From JANNWF01 sp052390415 (GTDB lineage Bacteria; Pseudomonadota; Gammaproteobacteria; Xanthomonadales; Xanthomonadaceae): a stretch of DNA of 29,759 bases. The notes under the pieces are model-generated. The model saw nothing but the letters and a program-made list of their open reading frames with translations, searched no databases and was not told the origin of the DNA. The position numbers were made by a program, and so were the translations under genes. Of the stretch, positions 18,698-27,710 are shown piece after piece. Every line of letters begins with the position of its first letter. The stretch's first letter is position 1. The DNA is taken from NCBI GenBank assembly GCA_052390415.1, contig JBQTGY010000107.1, positions 1 to 29,759 on the forward strand, read 5' to 3'.

Positions 18698-21133
18698 CTA
18701 AACGTCGAGGTTGGCGACTTTCAAGGCGTTTGTATCGATGAAATTTCGCCGCGGTTCCACCACATCACCCATCAGCGTGGAGAAAATTTCATCGGCGGCC
18801 ACCGCATCTTCAATCCGAACTTTCAACATGCGCCGTGTTTCCGGATTGACCGTGGTTTCCCACAACTGCTCCGGATTCATTTCGCCCAAGCCTTTGAAGC
18901 GCTGAATGGTACGTCCGCGTTTTGCCTCTTCCATCAACCAGGCATGCGCTTGCTCGAATCGGCCTACCGCTTGACTGCGACCCCCTCGCTCGATGCGCGC
19001 ACCCGGCTGAATCAAGTCAGCAATGCGGGTTGCGGCCTCATGAATCGGGCGCCATTCGCCAGCCGCAAACAAGGTGGCCGGCAAGGTCTGGTTGGAGGTC
19101 AGTCCGTGGTGTTGACGCTCAATTACCAGCCCACCGGGGTGTTCATCGGCGCTGGCCTGCGCGTGCACCCGATAGCGTGGTGCGCCCAGACCGGCCGCAC
19201 GTAGTTTCTGCTCCAAACGCGCCACCCAAGGCAGCAACGCATCGATGTCGTTGAAATGGGCCAAGGTCAACGGCGGCAGGTCGATCAGGGCTTCCAACAC
19301 ACGGGCATCGAAACGATGACCCAAGCGACGAACAGCGTCACCGGCCGCACTGAATTCGTTCATCAGCGCTTCGAGTGCCGGGCCGCTGATCGGTGGCGTC
19401 TCCGGCGCGTAGTGTAGTGCCGCCCCATCCACCGCGTGATTGATCAAGTATGCGCTAAGTGCTTGATCGTCCTTGATATATTGTTCATTCTTGCCTTGCT
19501 TGATCTTGTACAGCGGCGGCAAACCAATATAGATGTGACCGCGTTCGATGAGCTCAGGCATCTGCCGATAGAAAAACGTCAACAGCAAGGTACGAATGTG
19601 CGAGCCGTCGACGTCGGCGTCGGTCATGATGATGATGCGGTGGTAACGCAGCTTGTCCGGGTTGTACTCATCTTTGCCGATGCCACAACCGAGTGCAGTG
19701 ATCAAGGTGCCCACTTCCGCGGATGCCAGCATGCGATCAAAGCGTGCGCGCTCGACGTTCAAGATCTTGCCTTTCAGCGGCAGGATGGCTTGGGTCTTGC
19801 GATTGCGCCCTTGTTTGGCCGAGCCACCGGCGGAGTCGCCCTCGACGATGAACAACTCGGACAGCGCTGGATCCTTCTCCTGGCAATCGGCCAGCTTGCC
19901 GGGTAGACCGGCGATATCCAAAGCACCTTTGCGCCGGGTCATCTCACGCGCCTTGCGCGCGGCTTCGCGCGCCCGCGCCGCATCGACCACCTTGCCGGTG
20001 ATCGCGCGGGCCTCGTTGGGATGCTCTTGGAGGAAATCTTCCAGCTTGCGGCTGACGATACTCTCAACCGCCGGCTTCACTTCCGAGCTGACCAGCTTTT
20101 CCTTGGTTTGCGACGAGAAGCTTGGATCTGGCACCTTGACCGACAGCACGGCGATCATGCCTTCGCGCATGTCGTCGCCGGCCATGGTTACCTTGGCCTG
20201 CTTGAGCAGTCCGGATTTCTCAATGTAACCGCCCAAGGTACGCGTCAATGCCGCTCGGAAACCGGCGAGATGCGTACCACCATCCTTTTGCGGAATATTG
20301 TTGGTGAAACAGAACATCGTTTCCTGATATGAGTCTGTCCATTGCAGGGCAACGTCTACGCTGATTCCGTTCAGCTCCTGGCCTTGCAATGAAATGACCG
20401 AGGCATGCAACGGGGTCTTCAGCGCCGCGAGATGCTCGACGAACGATCCGATGCCGCCCTCATAGGCAAACAGGTCAGTTTTGCCTTCAGCACGTTCGTC
20501 GACCAACTCGATGCGCACGCCGGAGTTCAGAAAGCTCAGTTCACGCAGGCGCTTGGCGAGGATGTCGTAGTGGAACTCGGTATCGGTAAAGATCGCGACC
20601 GCAGGCCGAAATAGAATACGGCTGCCACGCTTGCTCGACGGAGCGACCGCACGCAAGGGATAGACAGGCTCACCCAGCGCGTATTCCTGCTCGTGATGAA
20701 AGCCATCACGCCAGATATCCAGGCGCAAGTGCTCGGAGAGTGCGTTGACGACAGACACACCGACCCCATGCAGGCCGCCTGAGACTTTGTAGCTGTTGTC
20801 GTCAAACTTTCCGCCGGCGTGCAGCACGGTCATGATGACTTCGGCTGCCGAGCGCCCTTCTTCTTTATGGATATCGACCGGAATTCCGCGTCCGTTGTCG
20901 GTCACGCTGACCGAGCCATCGATATGAATGACCACTTGGATCTGATCGCAGTATCCGGCCAAGGCCTCATCCACGGCGTTGTCGACGACTTCGAAAACCA
21001 TGTGGTGGAGGCCAGTACCATCGTGCACGTCACCGATGTACATGCCGGGGCGTTTGCGTACCGCGTCTAGGCCACGCAGAACTGTGATTCGGCTGGAATC
21101 GTACAACGGCGCTTCGTCTTGCATATCTGTCAT
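18698..21133 (-). CDS. gyrB: DNA gyrase subunit B
   Basis: GyrB is the ATPase subunit of DNA gyrase, which introduces negative supercoils and is essential near the origin and genome-wide. The 811-residue protein has the GHKL ATPase domain with E48 and N52 (EVVDN), DNGRGIP and the GGLHGVG loop. A transducer domain, a TOPRIM domain with EGDSAGGSAKQGRNR near residue 430 and DADVDGSHIRTLLLTFFYR, and the C-terminal GLGEMNPEQLWETT segment follow. The DNA-binding insert in the C-terminal half is present, giving the length usual for gammaproteobacteria. I chose ATG 21133 (MTDMQDEAP); the frame is open to a TTG at 21160, and ATG 21124 is also possible. It follows recF by 57 bases. Confidence 0.97.
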   Translation of the reverse strand: MTDMQDEAPLYDSSRITVLRGLDAVRKRPGMYIGDVHDGTGLHHMVFEVVDNAVDEALAGYCDQIQVVIHIDGSVSVTDNGRGIPVDIHKEEGRSAAEVIMTVLHAGGKFDDNSYKVSGGLHGVGVSVVNALSEHLRLDIWRDGFHHEQEYALGEPVYPLRAVAPSSKRGSRILFRPAVAIFTDTEFHYDILAKRLRELSFLNSGVRIELVDERAEGKTDLFAYEGGIGSFVEHLAALKTPLHASVISLQGQELNGISVDVALQWTDSYQETMFCFTNNIPQKDGGTHLAGFRAALTRTLGGYIEKSGLLKQAKVTMAGDDMREGMIAVLSVKVPDPSFSSQTKEKLVSSEVKPAVESIVSRKLEDFLQEHPNEARAITGKVVDAARAREAARKAREMTRRKGALDIAGLPGKLADCQEKDPALSELFIVEGDSAGGSAKQGRNRKTQAILPLKGKILNVERARFDRMLASAEVGTLITALGCGIGKDEYNPDKLRYHRIIIMTDADVDGSHIRTLLLTFFYRQMPELIERGHIYIGLPPLYKIKQGKNEQYIKDDQALSAYLINHAVDGAALHYAPETPPISGPALEALMNEFSAAGDAVRRLGHRFDARVLEALIDLPPLTLAHFNDIDALLPWVARLEQKLRAAGLGAPRYRVHAQASADEHPGGLVIERQHHGLTSNQTLPATLFAAGEWRPIHEAATRIADLIQPGARIERGGRSQAVGRFEQAHAWLMEEAKRGRTIQRFKGLGEMNPEQLWETTVNPETRRMLKVRIEDAVAADEIFSTLMGDVVEPRRNFIDTNALKVANLDV

Positions 21134-21190
21134 GAACAGTTGACCTGGAGCGGGCGTCAAACGGCCGCTGATTATTGGGGATGAGCCTGA

Positions 21191-22279
21191 TTATACCGCC
21201 CGACGAACCCGACCCTGTTCCACGTGGAACGATGTCAGGCTGTCTCGGTAAGGTTCGAGGCCGGCCGGCTCGGCGGTTCCCGTGATCCACACCTGTGCGG
21301 CAACGTTGGCGACAGCCGCGATGGCACGACGTTGATGCTCCTGGTCAATTTCCGAGGCCAGGTCGTCCAGCGCGATGAGCGGCCAGTGCCCGCACAACTT
21401 CGCAAAATGCTGAGCCTGGGCAATCACACATATCAGCGCGGTCAGCTTTTCTTGGCCGCGAGAGAACGATTCTCGCTGCGGCAGACCCGGGTACGTCAGG
21501 TCCCAATTCGCGCGGTGAGGTCCTACATTCGTGTGGCCGGTCGCCATGTCGCGGTCACGCGAATGACTCAATGCCTGCGCCAACGAATCGCGATCGTTCC
21601 GCCAGCCAGCCGTGTAACGAAGAACGGGTCGCCCGACTTCGGGCATCAGGTCTGCGCCAGCTGCCGCCACATGGTCCAACAGTGCACTCGCATAGCCTTG
21701 CCTCAGCGCGTGCAACTGCTCGCCAGAGTCGGCAATTTCCGCGTCCCAGGCATCCAAACCTTCGCGCCCTTGCCCACACTTGAGCAACGCGTTGCGCTGC
21801 TTCAAAGAGCGTTGGTAACGCCGCCAAACGCCCGTGAATGTCGGTTCCACGTGAAACAAGCCCCAATCGAGAAACCGCCGCCGAAGCTCGGACGAACCTG
21901 CAATCAGAGCGTGCGAGCCTGGTTCGAAGCACACCATCGGACACAACCGAAGCAACTCGCTCAATGTGCTGACTGAATTACCGTCTACTCGGGCTTGCCA
22001 GGCGCGCGCACTACAAGCGAACCCGATTCGGCGCCTCGCCGCATCCGCCTCCAGCTGCACTTCGGCAAAAATGGAGAAGTCATCACAGTCTCGCCGAATG
22101 AGTACTTCGCGCGAGGGGGAACGAAACGACCTTCCGTAAGCAAGTACATGCAGAGCTTCCAGCACGCTGGTCTTGCCCGACCCATTGGGTCCGATTAGCA
22201 ACGCGATACCTGGACCGGGTTCAATCTCGACCGATTCGATGATCCGTAACCGCTCTACCCGCAATCGTTCAACCCGCAC
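21191..22279 (-). CDS. recF: DNA replication and repair protein RecF
   Basis: RecF is an SMC-like ATPase that helps load RecA at gapped DNA through RecFOR. The 362-residue protein has Walker A at 30-38 (GPNGSGKTS), an ABC-type signature SRGQEKLTALICVIAQAQ, and Walker B PLIALDDLASEID followed by the D-loop/switch region and QVWITGT. The start is a GTG at 22279; the N-terminus MRVERLRVERLRIIESVEIEP aligns with the family pattern, so this start is likely correct. It is 19 bases after dnaN, in the usual dnaA-dnaN-recF-gyrB order. Length is typical. Confidence 0.95.
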   Translation of the reverse strand: MRVERLRVERLRIIESVEIEPGPGIALLIGPNGSGKTSVLEALHVLAYGRSFRSPSREVLIRRDCDDFSIFAEVQLEADAARRRIGFACSARAWQARVDGNSVSTLSELLRLCPMVCFEPGSHALIAGSSELRRRFLDWGLFHVEPTFTGVWRRYQRSLKQRNALLKCGQGREGLDAWDAEIADSGEQLHALRQGYASALLDHVAAAGADLMPEVGRPVLRYTAGWRNDRDSLAQALSHSRDRDMATGHTNVGPHRANWDLTYPGLPQRESFSRGQEKLTALICVIAQAQHFAKLCGHWPLIALDDLASEIDQEHQRRAIAAVANVAAQVWITGTAEPAGLEPYRDSLTSFHVEQGRVRRAV

Positions 22280-22298
22280 GTGGCGTCTCGCGACGCGA

Positions 22299-23399
22299 CT
22301 ACAGGCGTAGTGGCATCACCACATTGCGACAACGCTCGTCAGCCGACTCGCGCACCAGCGCCGAGGAGTTTGAGTCACGCAACTGGATGACGATGCTTTC
22401 GCCACGCAACGAGGCCAAGGCTTCCAGCAAGTAAGTCACGTTGAAACCGATGCCCAGTCCCTGCACCGAGGTTTGCGCTTCAACTTCCTCCACCGCTTCC
22501 TCGTTCTCAGGGTTGTGCGCAACAATGCGTAACTGACCCGGCTCCACTTCGAGTTTGACACCCCGGAACTTCTCGTTGGAAAGAATGGCCGCTCGTTGCA
22601 GGGCTGCGCGCAACACCTCGCGATCTACCGTGACCAATTTATCGGCACCGATGGGAATAACAGCTTCGTAGTCGGGAAACTTTCCGTCGATCAATTTCGA
22701 CGTAAAGGTCAAATCGCTGCGCCGAACACGAACATGGCTGCGCCCAATCTCCAACTCGACCTCGTTGTCGCCACCTTCCAGCAAGCGTTGCAATTCGAGC
22801 ACGCCCTTGCGCGGCAGGATGATCTGTTTCCGCGTCTGTGCAGCACCAGGCAACGTCGCTTCGCACAAGGCCAGTCGATGTCCGTCAGTTGCCACACAAC
22901 GCAAGCTGTTCTCGCGCAAATCAAACAAGAGACCGTTCAAGTAGAAACGCACGTCTTGCTGAGCCATCGCAAACGCAGTGCGCTCGATCAGCTCCTTCAG
23001 AACACCCTCACCCACACGCACTCGCTCAACCAGTTCAACGTCTTCAATTGATGGGAATTCATTGGCCGGCAACGTCGCCAACGTAAATCGGCTGCGCCCC
23101 GCACTGACTACAACCTTGTCCGCATTGCCAACCAACTGCACGCGGCTGCCGTCTGGCAGTGCACGAACAATGTCAAACAGCTTGCGTGCCGGAACCGTGA
23201 TCTCACCGGTGATGCTGTCCTCGACGGACACACTGGCGACCATTTCGACCTCCAGATCAGTGCCGGTCAACGCCAGACGACCGTCGGCAACAACGACCAG
23301 CAAATTCGCAAGTACCGGCAAAGTCTGCCGCCGTTCGACGACATTGACGACATGCTGCAGGGGTCGCAGCAAGGCTTCTCGTTGCAGACTGAATCGCAT
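22299..23399 (-). CDS. dnaN: DNA polymerase III sliding clamp (beta subunit)
   Basis: The beta clamp is the homodimeric ring that tethers DNA polymerase III to DNA. The 366-residue protein has the normal length and three clamp domains. Landmarks are MRFSLQREALLRPLQHVVNVVERRQTLPVLANLLV at the start, the conserved FPDYEAVIP, EKFRGVKLEV and the C-terminal RNVVMPLRL, which contributes to the partner-binding pocket. The ATG at 23399 has GGGGA upstream. It is 268 bases from dnaA, and that spacer holds the DnaA boxes, so its promoter may be affected by DnaA binding (inference). Confidence 0.97.
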   Translation of the reverse strand: MRFSLQREALLRPLQHVVNVVERRQTLPVLANLLVVVADGRLALTGTDLEVEMVASVSVEDSITGEITVPARKLFDIVRALPDGSRVQLVGNADKVVVSAGRSRFTLATLPANEFPSIEDVELVERVRVGEGVLKELIERTAFAMAQQDVRFYLNGLLFDLRENSLRCVATDGHRLALCEATLPGAAQTRKQIILPRKGVLELQRLLEGGDNEVELEIGRSHVRVRRSDLTFTSKLIDGKFPDYEAVIPIGADKLVTVDREVLRAALQRAAILSNEKFRGVKLEVEPGQLRIVAHNPENEEAVEEVEAQTSVQGLGIGFNVTYLLEALASLRGESIVIQLRDSNSSALVRESADERCRNVVMPLRL

Positions 23400-23571
23400 C
23401 CCGGGTCCCCGTTGGCGAGCTCGAAGCTAGCTTCAAGCAGTTAGTAAATATAAAAAGATAGTGGTGGTGGTGTAGCGACAAATCCGGGAAAACCCGACAA
23501 AGCGTTTGAATTGAAACACTATTTTTGGCACCAAACGGTGTTTGCCAAAGCCAGGTCAGCAGTGTACTTCC

Positions 23572-23580
23572 TGTGGATAA
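23572..23580 (-). promoter_or_regulatory. DnaA box
   Basis: TGTGGATAA on the plus strand is TTATCCACA on the minus strand, a perfect match to the DnaA box consensus. It is half of an 11-bp inverted repeat (CCTGTGGATAA at 23570-23580 with TTATCCACAGG at 23608-23618). Confidence 0.85.
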
Positions 23581-23607
23581 CCTTTGCTGCCCAGTCTCGT
23601 CACCAGC

Positions 23608-23616
23608 TTATCCACA
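23608..23616 (+). promoter_or_regulatory. DnaA box
   Basis: TTATCCACA on the plus strand is a perfect DnaA box, facing the one at 23572-23580 with 27 bases between the two. Confidence 0.85.
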
Positions 23617-23667
23617 GGCTTTCCCCACCGATGCCTGGATTGACCCTTCCCCTCAACATCCAACGCG

Positions 23668-24990
23668 TTATTCGGTCAGCTTGCGAACCAATTTGTCCCA
23701 GTCCTCACGCAGTTTGCCGTCAGTCTCCATCAACAAACGCATTTGCCGGCAGGCGTGCAGAACGGTGGTGTGGTCACGACCACCAAATGCATCACCAATT
23801 TCGGGCAGGCTGTGCTCGGTCAACTCCTTGGTCAGCGCCATTGCCGTTTGCCTGGGGCGAGCCAATGAGCGAGTTCTCCGCTTCGACAACAAGTCCTTGA
23901 TCTGCAGCCCGTAGTAGTCTGCCACGGTCTTTTGGATGTTGGGGATGCTGATTGCCTGCTGTTGCGCGCGCAGCAGGTCACGCAAGGTTTCCTGGGCAAA
24001 CTCCACGCTGATGCCGCGGCCCATGAAATTGGCGCGAGCGGCGAGCGTATTTAGTGCGCCTTCCAAGTCGCGCACGTTGGAACGCATGCGCTTGGCGATC
24101 AAAAAGGCCACGTCGTCGGGCAAATCCACCCCGCGCTCGCGGGACTTTGTCAACAAAATGGCGGCGCGGGTTTCGAAATCGGGCGGCTCGATGGCCACCG
24201 ATAATCCCCAGCCCAGACGCGACTTCAGTCTAGGCTCAAGATTCTCGACCTCCTTCGGGTAACGATCACAGGTCAGGATGATCTGTTGCTTGCCATCAAA
24301 CAGTGCGTTGAAGGTATGAAAGAACTCTTCCTGGGTGCGATCCTTGCCAGCAAAAAACTGGATGTCATCGATCAATAAAGCATCCACCTGCTGAAACTGT
24401 CGCTTGAATTGATCCATGGACTTTTCGGCGAGCGCCTTCATCATGCCGGCGAAAAATTGTTCTGAGCGCAAATACAGCACACGCGTCGCGGGATTCTGCA
24501 AGCGCATCGCGTTGCCGGCGGCGTGCATCAGATGGGTCTTGCCGAGGCCGGTTCCCCCGTACAACAGCAGCGGGTTGTACGCACGACCCGGACTCGCCGC
24601 AACCTGCATCGCGGCGGCGCGGCCGAGTTGGTTGGACTTGCCCTCGACAAAGGTGTCGAAGCGATAGGCCGGTTCAAGATTGCTGGATGGTTCACCCAGG
24701 CCGCGACCGGGCAAAGGGGGCGCGCGCTTGCTGGCGACGACCTCGGCGCGCGCAAAACTGCCCACCTCCAAACGCACCAGCAGTCCTGTGTCGGCAGCAT
24801 AATGACGCGCCAACTCAGCGATCCGCGGCAGATAGCGCTCGCGAACGGTATCGATGACGAAGGCGTTGGGAGCCAACACGACGAGTCCACCATCGCGCAT
24901 TTCTGCCTGCAATGGTTTCAACCACGTCATGAACTCGTCGACGGCGAGTTCGCCCTGGAGTCGCTCGAGGCAAGAAATCCAAACGCTCAT
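23668..24990 (-). CDS. dnaA: Chromosomal replication initiator protein DnaA
   Basis: DnaA binds oriC boxes as an ATP-bound filament and opens the origin. The 440-residue protein has domain I (WISCLERLQGELAVDEFMTWLKPLQAE), a short domain II (about 80-108), and the AAA+ domain with Walker A GGTGLGKT (145-152) and Walker B LLIDD (205-209). The C-terminal DNA-binding domain contains the signature GGRDHTTVLHACRQM. I chose ATG 24990 (MSVWISCLERL) because homologues start there. The frame is open to 25131, but that extension covers the candidate promoter at 25074-25103 and looks unlike a protein. No clear ribosome binding site precedes 24990. Confidence 0.97.
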   Translation of the reverse strand: MSVWISCLERLQGELAVDEFMTWLKPLQAEMRDGGLVVLAPNAFVIDTVRERYLPRIAELARHYAADTGLLVRLEVGSFARAEVVASKRAPPLPGRGLGEPSSNLEPAYRFDTFVEGKSNQLGRAAAMQVAASPGRAYNPLLLYGGTGLGKTHLMHAAGNAMRLQNPATRVLYLRSEQFFAGMMKALAEKSMDQFKRQFQQVDALLIDDIQFFAGKDRTQEEFFHTFNALFDGKQQIILTCDRYPKEVENLEPRLKSRLGWGLSVAIEPPDFETRAAILLTKSRERGVDLPDDVAFLIAKRMRSNVRDLEGALNTLAARANFMGRGISVEFAQETLRDLLRAQQQAISIPNIQKTVADYYGLQIKDLLSKRRTRSLARPRQTAMALTKELTEHSLPEIGDAFGGRDHTTVLHACRQMRLLMETDGKLREDWDKLVRKLTE

Positions 24991-25073
24991 CGGGGCAATC
25001 TGCAGGCCAAGTCGAAAGACGCCATCTCGGCGCTTAGCGCGCATGGCGAAGGCCGGAGGATGGGTGGTTGCTG

Positions 25074-25103
25074 AGTCTACGCCGCGTATCGCGAGGATGC
25101 CAA
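25074..25103 (-). promoter_or_regulatory. Candidate dnaA promoter
   Basis: On the minus strand TTGGCA (25098-25103) and TAGACT (25074-25079) are 18 bases apart, about 84 bases before the dnaA ATG at 24990. It supports that start over the longer reading frame. Confidence 0.5.
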
Positions 25104-25114
25104 GCCAGTGATAA

Positions 25115-25144
25115 TTGACGCCGCCGTTCAAGACAGGCTATTCT
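25115..25144 (+). promoter_or_regulatory. Candidate rpmH promoter
   Basis: TTGACG (25115-25120) and TATTCT (25139-25144) are 18 bases apart, a good sigma-70 match. A start near 25151 would give a leader of about 34 bases before rpmH. It is back to back with the dnaA promoter candidate. Confidence 0.6.
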
Positions 25145-25184
25145 CGGCAGTCTTTTCCGCCAAAACTCATCAACGGTTGCCGCC

Positions 25185-25319
25185 ATGAAGCGCACTTTCC
25201 AACCCAGCAATCTCAAACGCGCTCGCACCCACGGGTTTCGCGCACGCATGGCCACCGCTGATGGTCGCAAGATCCTTAACGCGCGTCGCGCCAAGGGTCG
25301 CAAGCGTCTGATCCCGTAG
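25185..25319 (+). CDS. rpmH: 50S ribosomal protein L34
   Basis: The 44-residue, very basic protein matches L34 from end to end: MKRTFQPSNLKRARTHGFR at the start, MATADGRKILNARRAKGRK in the middle and LIP at the end. L34 is a small structural protein of the large ribosomal subunit that binds 23S rRNA. It lies in the usual place, divergent from dnaA and upstream of rnpA, with a good promoter candidate at 25115-25144. No strong ribosome binding site is seen before the ATG. Confidence 0.97.
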   Translation: MKRTFQPSNLKRARTHGFRARMATADGRKILNARRAKGRKRLIP

Positions 25320-25471
25320 CATCGCGGCGTGGGTCGGGTCGCTTCGCGCGATCCGCCTTCAAATAGCTGCCGATCCTGCTCCCCCCGATCCTGCTCGCCC
25401 CACTCTGAGCTCTAGTCCAGTTGCCTGCGGTTCGCATAGGCAGCCCGGGAGCTACGACGACGTTGGCTGCC

Positions 25472-25975
25472 ATGACTCCGCCAGTCAACGAACTCTCCGG
25501 CACGTCCTTCCCGCGCGAGCGGCGAGTACTCGTGAGTGCCGATTTCAACCGCAACTTTGCTGACGGAAAGCGACTTTCCTGCCGCTACTTTCGCGTTCAC
25601 TGGTGTCCTTCGGCAAACGAAGCCCGGCTGGGTCTGGCGGTGTCCCGCAAGGTGTCCAAGCGAGCGGTTGATCGCAATCGGATCAAACGCTGCGCGCGCG
25701 AGAGCTTCCGTCTCAACCGTGCCAACCTGCCGTGTGGCGACGCTGTTCTGGTCGCCTTTCGCGAGGCGGTAGCGGCCGACAGTCAAACACTACGCGACGA
25801 GCTCAGCCGCATCTGGCGCAAGATCGCTGCGTTGCCGACGTCACATACGCAGGGCACAATCGGTCCGCTAGTCGCTGGCTCAAACCAGCCATGTGAGTCC
25901 ATCTCACCTGCCATCCTTCCCTCCCGCGACGTCGAGCGCTTGCCGCCCGACGCGCCGTCGACTCCGAGCGCATGA
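25472..25975 (+). CDS. rnpA: Ribonuclease P protein component
   Basis: RnpA is the protein cofactor of the RNase P ribozyme, which trims tRNA 5' ends. The RNA-binding signature RLGLAVSRKVSKRAVDRNRIKRCARESFR is clear (about residues 52-80), preceded by RRVLVSADFNRNFADGKR. I chose the ATG at 25472, giving 167 residues; a TTG at 25421 is in frame. Typical RnpA proteins have about 110-130 residues. This one has a polar tail of about 45 residues (starting near HTQGTIGPL, rich in Pro and Ser) with no known domain. Its stop overlaps the yidC start (ATGA), and the gene yidD, commonly found between rnpA and yidC, is absent. Confidence 0.93.
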   Translation: MTPPVNELSGTSFPRERRVLVSADFNRNFADGKRLSCRYFRVHWCPSANEARLGLAVSRKVSKRAVDRNRIKRCARESFRLNRANLPCGDAVLVAFREAVAADSQTLRDELSRIWRKIAALPTSHTQGTIGPLVAGSNQPCESISPAILPSRDVERLPPDAPSTPSA

Positions 25976-27678
25976 ATCAGACACGAACGTTTCTTCTCTT
26001 TGCGTGGGCGTTGGTTGGCTTCCTGATTTGGCAGGCTTGGCAGGTGGATTACCACACTCCAACCGTTGACCAAGCGCCGACGGCCCCGTCCGCCAATGAG
26101 CCTGGCAACTCTGAACTGCCCGAGTTTGCGGACGACGCAAGCTTGCCGGAAGCAGCGCCTGACGCCCCGAGCACCGCCGCCGCAGGTACGGATCCGGAAC
26201 TATCCGCAAGTCTGGAGGAGGCTTCGCCGCCGCAAGCGCCGGTCATCGTCACGACCGATGTGCTGCGGCTGACGATCGATCCACGCGGCGCCAGCATCGT
26301 CCGCGCGGAGCTATTGAACTATCCCGAGACCACCAAGCGTGGCGCGCCGTCGGTCGAGTTGTTCAGTCAGTTGGCGGGCCATGAGTTCTCCGCCCAGGCA
26401 GGCTGGAGAAGCAGCAAAGGTATTTCACCCAGCCATCAGCAGCTGTTTAGCAGCCCAGCCGAAAGCTACACCTTGGATGCTGGTGAGGCGCGCATCGAGG
26501 TACCATTTTCCTGGCGCGATGAAACCGGCCTTGAGCTAACCAAGACGTTTGTTTTTGAGCGCGGCAGTTATGTCATTGCGATGCAAGAGGCCTTGCGCAA
26601 TGGCAGTGGACAATCATGGCGCGGCTATGCGTATCGGCAAATGATGCGGCAGCCGCCACCCAGCAAAGGTGGCGGGATGACCAACCCGGAGGCATATAGC
26701 TTTGTGGGTGCAGCTTGGTACTCGCCAAGTGAGAAGTTCAACAAGCTCACATTTGATGACATAGATCCTAAGGAACCACTGGATGCCGCCGGCCAGGGCG
26801 GTTGGATAGCGATGTTGCAGCACTACTTTTTTGCCGCCTGGATACCCGATCCCAGTGAGGCGAGCCGCTTCGGCACGGCGGTGGTGCAGGGCCGCTATTT
26901 CATTCGCACCGCTGCGCCGGTGATTGAAATCGCCAGCGGCGAGACTCAAGAAAGCACGACTCGGCTGTACGTAGGCCCGAAGCTGCAAGAACATCTGGCC
27001 GGTGTGGCACCGGGCCTTGAGCTCACCATCGATTACGGCATTTTGACCACGTTGGCCGAACCGATGTTCTGGCTGCTGTCGTTCTTCCACACGCTTACCG
27101 GCAACTGGGGCTGGGCCATCATCCTGCTGGTGCTGGTCATCAAAGCGGCCTTTTTCAAATTGTCGGAAGCGCAGTACAAGAGCTTCGCCAAGATGCGCGC
27201 CGTGCAGCCGCGCATCGAAGCGCTGAAAGAGCGTTACGGCGAGGACAAGCAAAAGTTCAACATGGCGATGATGGAGCTGTACAAGAAGGAAAAGATCAAC
27301 CCGATGGGGGGATGTTTGCCGATCTTGGTGCAGATTCCCGTGTTCATATCGCTGTATTGGGTGTTGCTGGAATCGGTGGAGTTGCGCCACGCACCTTGGA
27401 TCTTGTGGCTAAGCAACCTGTCGGCGCCTGACCCGTATTTCGTGTTGCCGGTGCTCAACCTGCTCACCATGTGGTTCACCCAAAAGCTGTCGCCGTCGCC
27501 GGGCATGGATCCGATGCAGAAGAAGATCATGACCTACATGCCGCTGGTGTTTGGCGTCATGTTCGCGTTCTTCCCGGCGGGACTGGTGTTGTACTGGACT
27601 GTCAACGGCGGGCTTGGCTTGTTGCAGCAGTGGTACATCAACAAGCGCCATGGCGGGCCGGTAGCCAAGGCCGCCTGA
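25972..27678 (+). CDS. yidC: Membrane protein insertase YidC
   Basis: YidC inserts and folds inner-membrane proteins, alone or with SecYEG. The 568-residue protein has an N-terminal transmembrane helix (about 5-22), a long periplasmic beta-supersandwich domain (to about 350), and a C-terminal five-helix insertase core. The core includes LLVLVIKAAFFKLSEAQYK, the cytoplasmic helical hairpin QPRIEALKERYGEDKQKFN, NPMGGCLPILVQIPVFISLYW, and VFGVMFAFFPAGLVLYW near the end. The region after the first helix is low-complexity and acidic (residues about 28-85), which varies between YidC proteins. The ATG at 25972 overlaps the rnpA stop, so the two are probably co-translated. Confidence 0.97.
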   Translation: MNQTRTFLLFAWALVGFLIWQAWQVDYHTPTVDQAPTAPSANEPGNSELPEFADDASLPEAAPDAPSTAAAGTDPELSASLEEASPPQAPVIVTTDVLRLTIDPRGASIVRAELLNYPETTKRGAPSVELFSQLAGHEFSAQAGWRSSKGISPSHQQLFSSPAESYTLDAGEARIEVPFSWRDETGLELTKTFVFERGSYVIAMQEALRNGSGQSWRGYAYRQMMRQPPPSKGGGMTNPEAYSFVGAAWYSPSEKFNKLTFDDIDPKEPLDAAGQGGWIAMLQHYFFAAWIPDPSEASRFGTAVVQGRYFIRTAAPVIEIASGETQESTTRLYVGPKLQEHLAGVAPGLELTIDYGILTTLAEPMFWLLSFFHTLTGNWGWAIILLVLVIKAAFFKLSEAQYKSFAKMRAVQPRIEALKERYGEDKQKFNMAMMELYKKEKINPMGGCLPILVQIPVFISLYWVLLESVELRHAPWILWLSNLSAPDPYFVLPVLNLLTMWFTQKLSPSPGMDPMQKKIMTYMPLVFGVMFAFFPAGLVLYWTVNGGLGLLQQWYINKRHGGPVAKAA

Positions 27679-27679
27679 G

Positions 27680-27694
27680 GCCGCTCGAAGCGGC
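27680..27694 (+). repeat. Small hairpin after yidC
   Basis: GCCGCT (27680-27685) and AGCGGC (27689-27694) form a 6-bp stem with a 3-base loop just after the yidC stop. No T-tract follows. Confidence 0.45.
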
Positions 27695-27710
27695 AGGGAT
27701 TCGGGGTGAC

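Larger units (their letters stand above)
23400..23667. other. dnaA-dnaN spacer, probable origin of replication (oriC)
   Basis: The 268-base spacer contains two perfect DnaA boxes in inverted orientation (23572-23580 and 23608-23616). An AT-rich run (23441-23460, 18 of 20 bases A or T) could serve as the unwinding element. A 12-bp palindrome GAAGCTAGCTTC (23423-23434) and a CGGG-AAAA-CCCG hairpin (23485-23496) are also present. The dnaA-rpmH spacer has no DnaA box. Coding direction changes from minus to plus just to the right. Only two perfect boxes is fewer than in E. coli, so weaker boxes would be needed. Confidence 0.7.

Noticed and set aside
18486..18698. 70-codon minus-strand frame between gyrB and the 7TM gene
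   Set aside because: No ribosome binding site, no domain, arginine-rich composition typical of random GC-rich frames; it is not the missing protease.
24991..25131. N-terminal extension of DnaA to 25131
   Set aside because: It covers the candidate dnaA promoter and does not resemble DnaA; homologues start at MSVWISCLERL.
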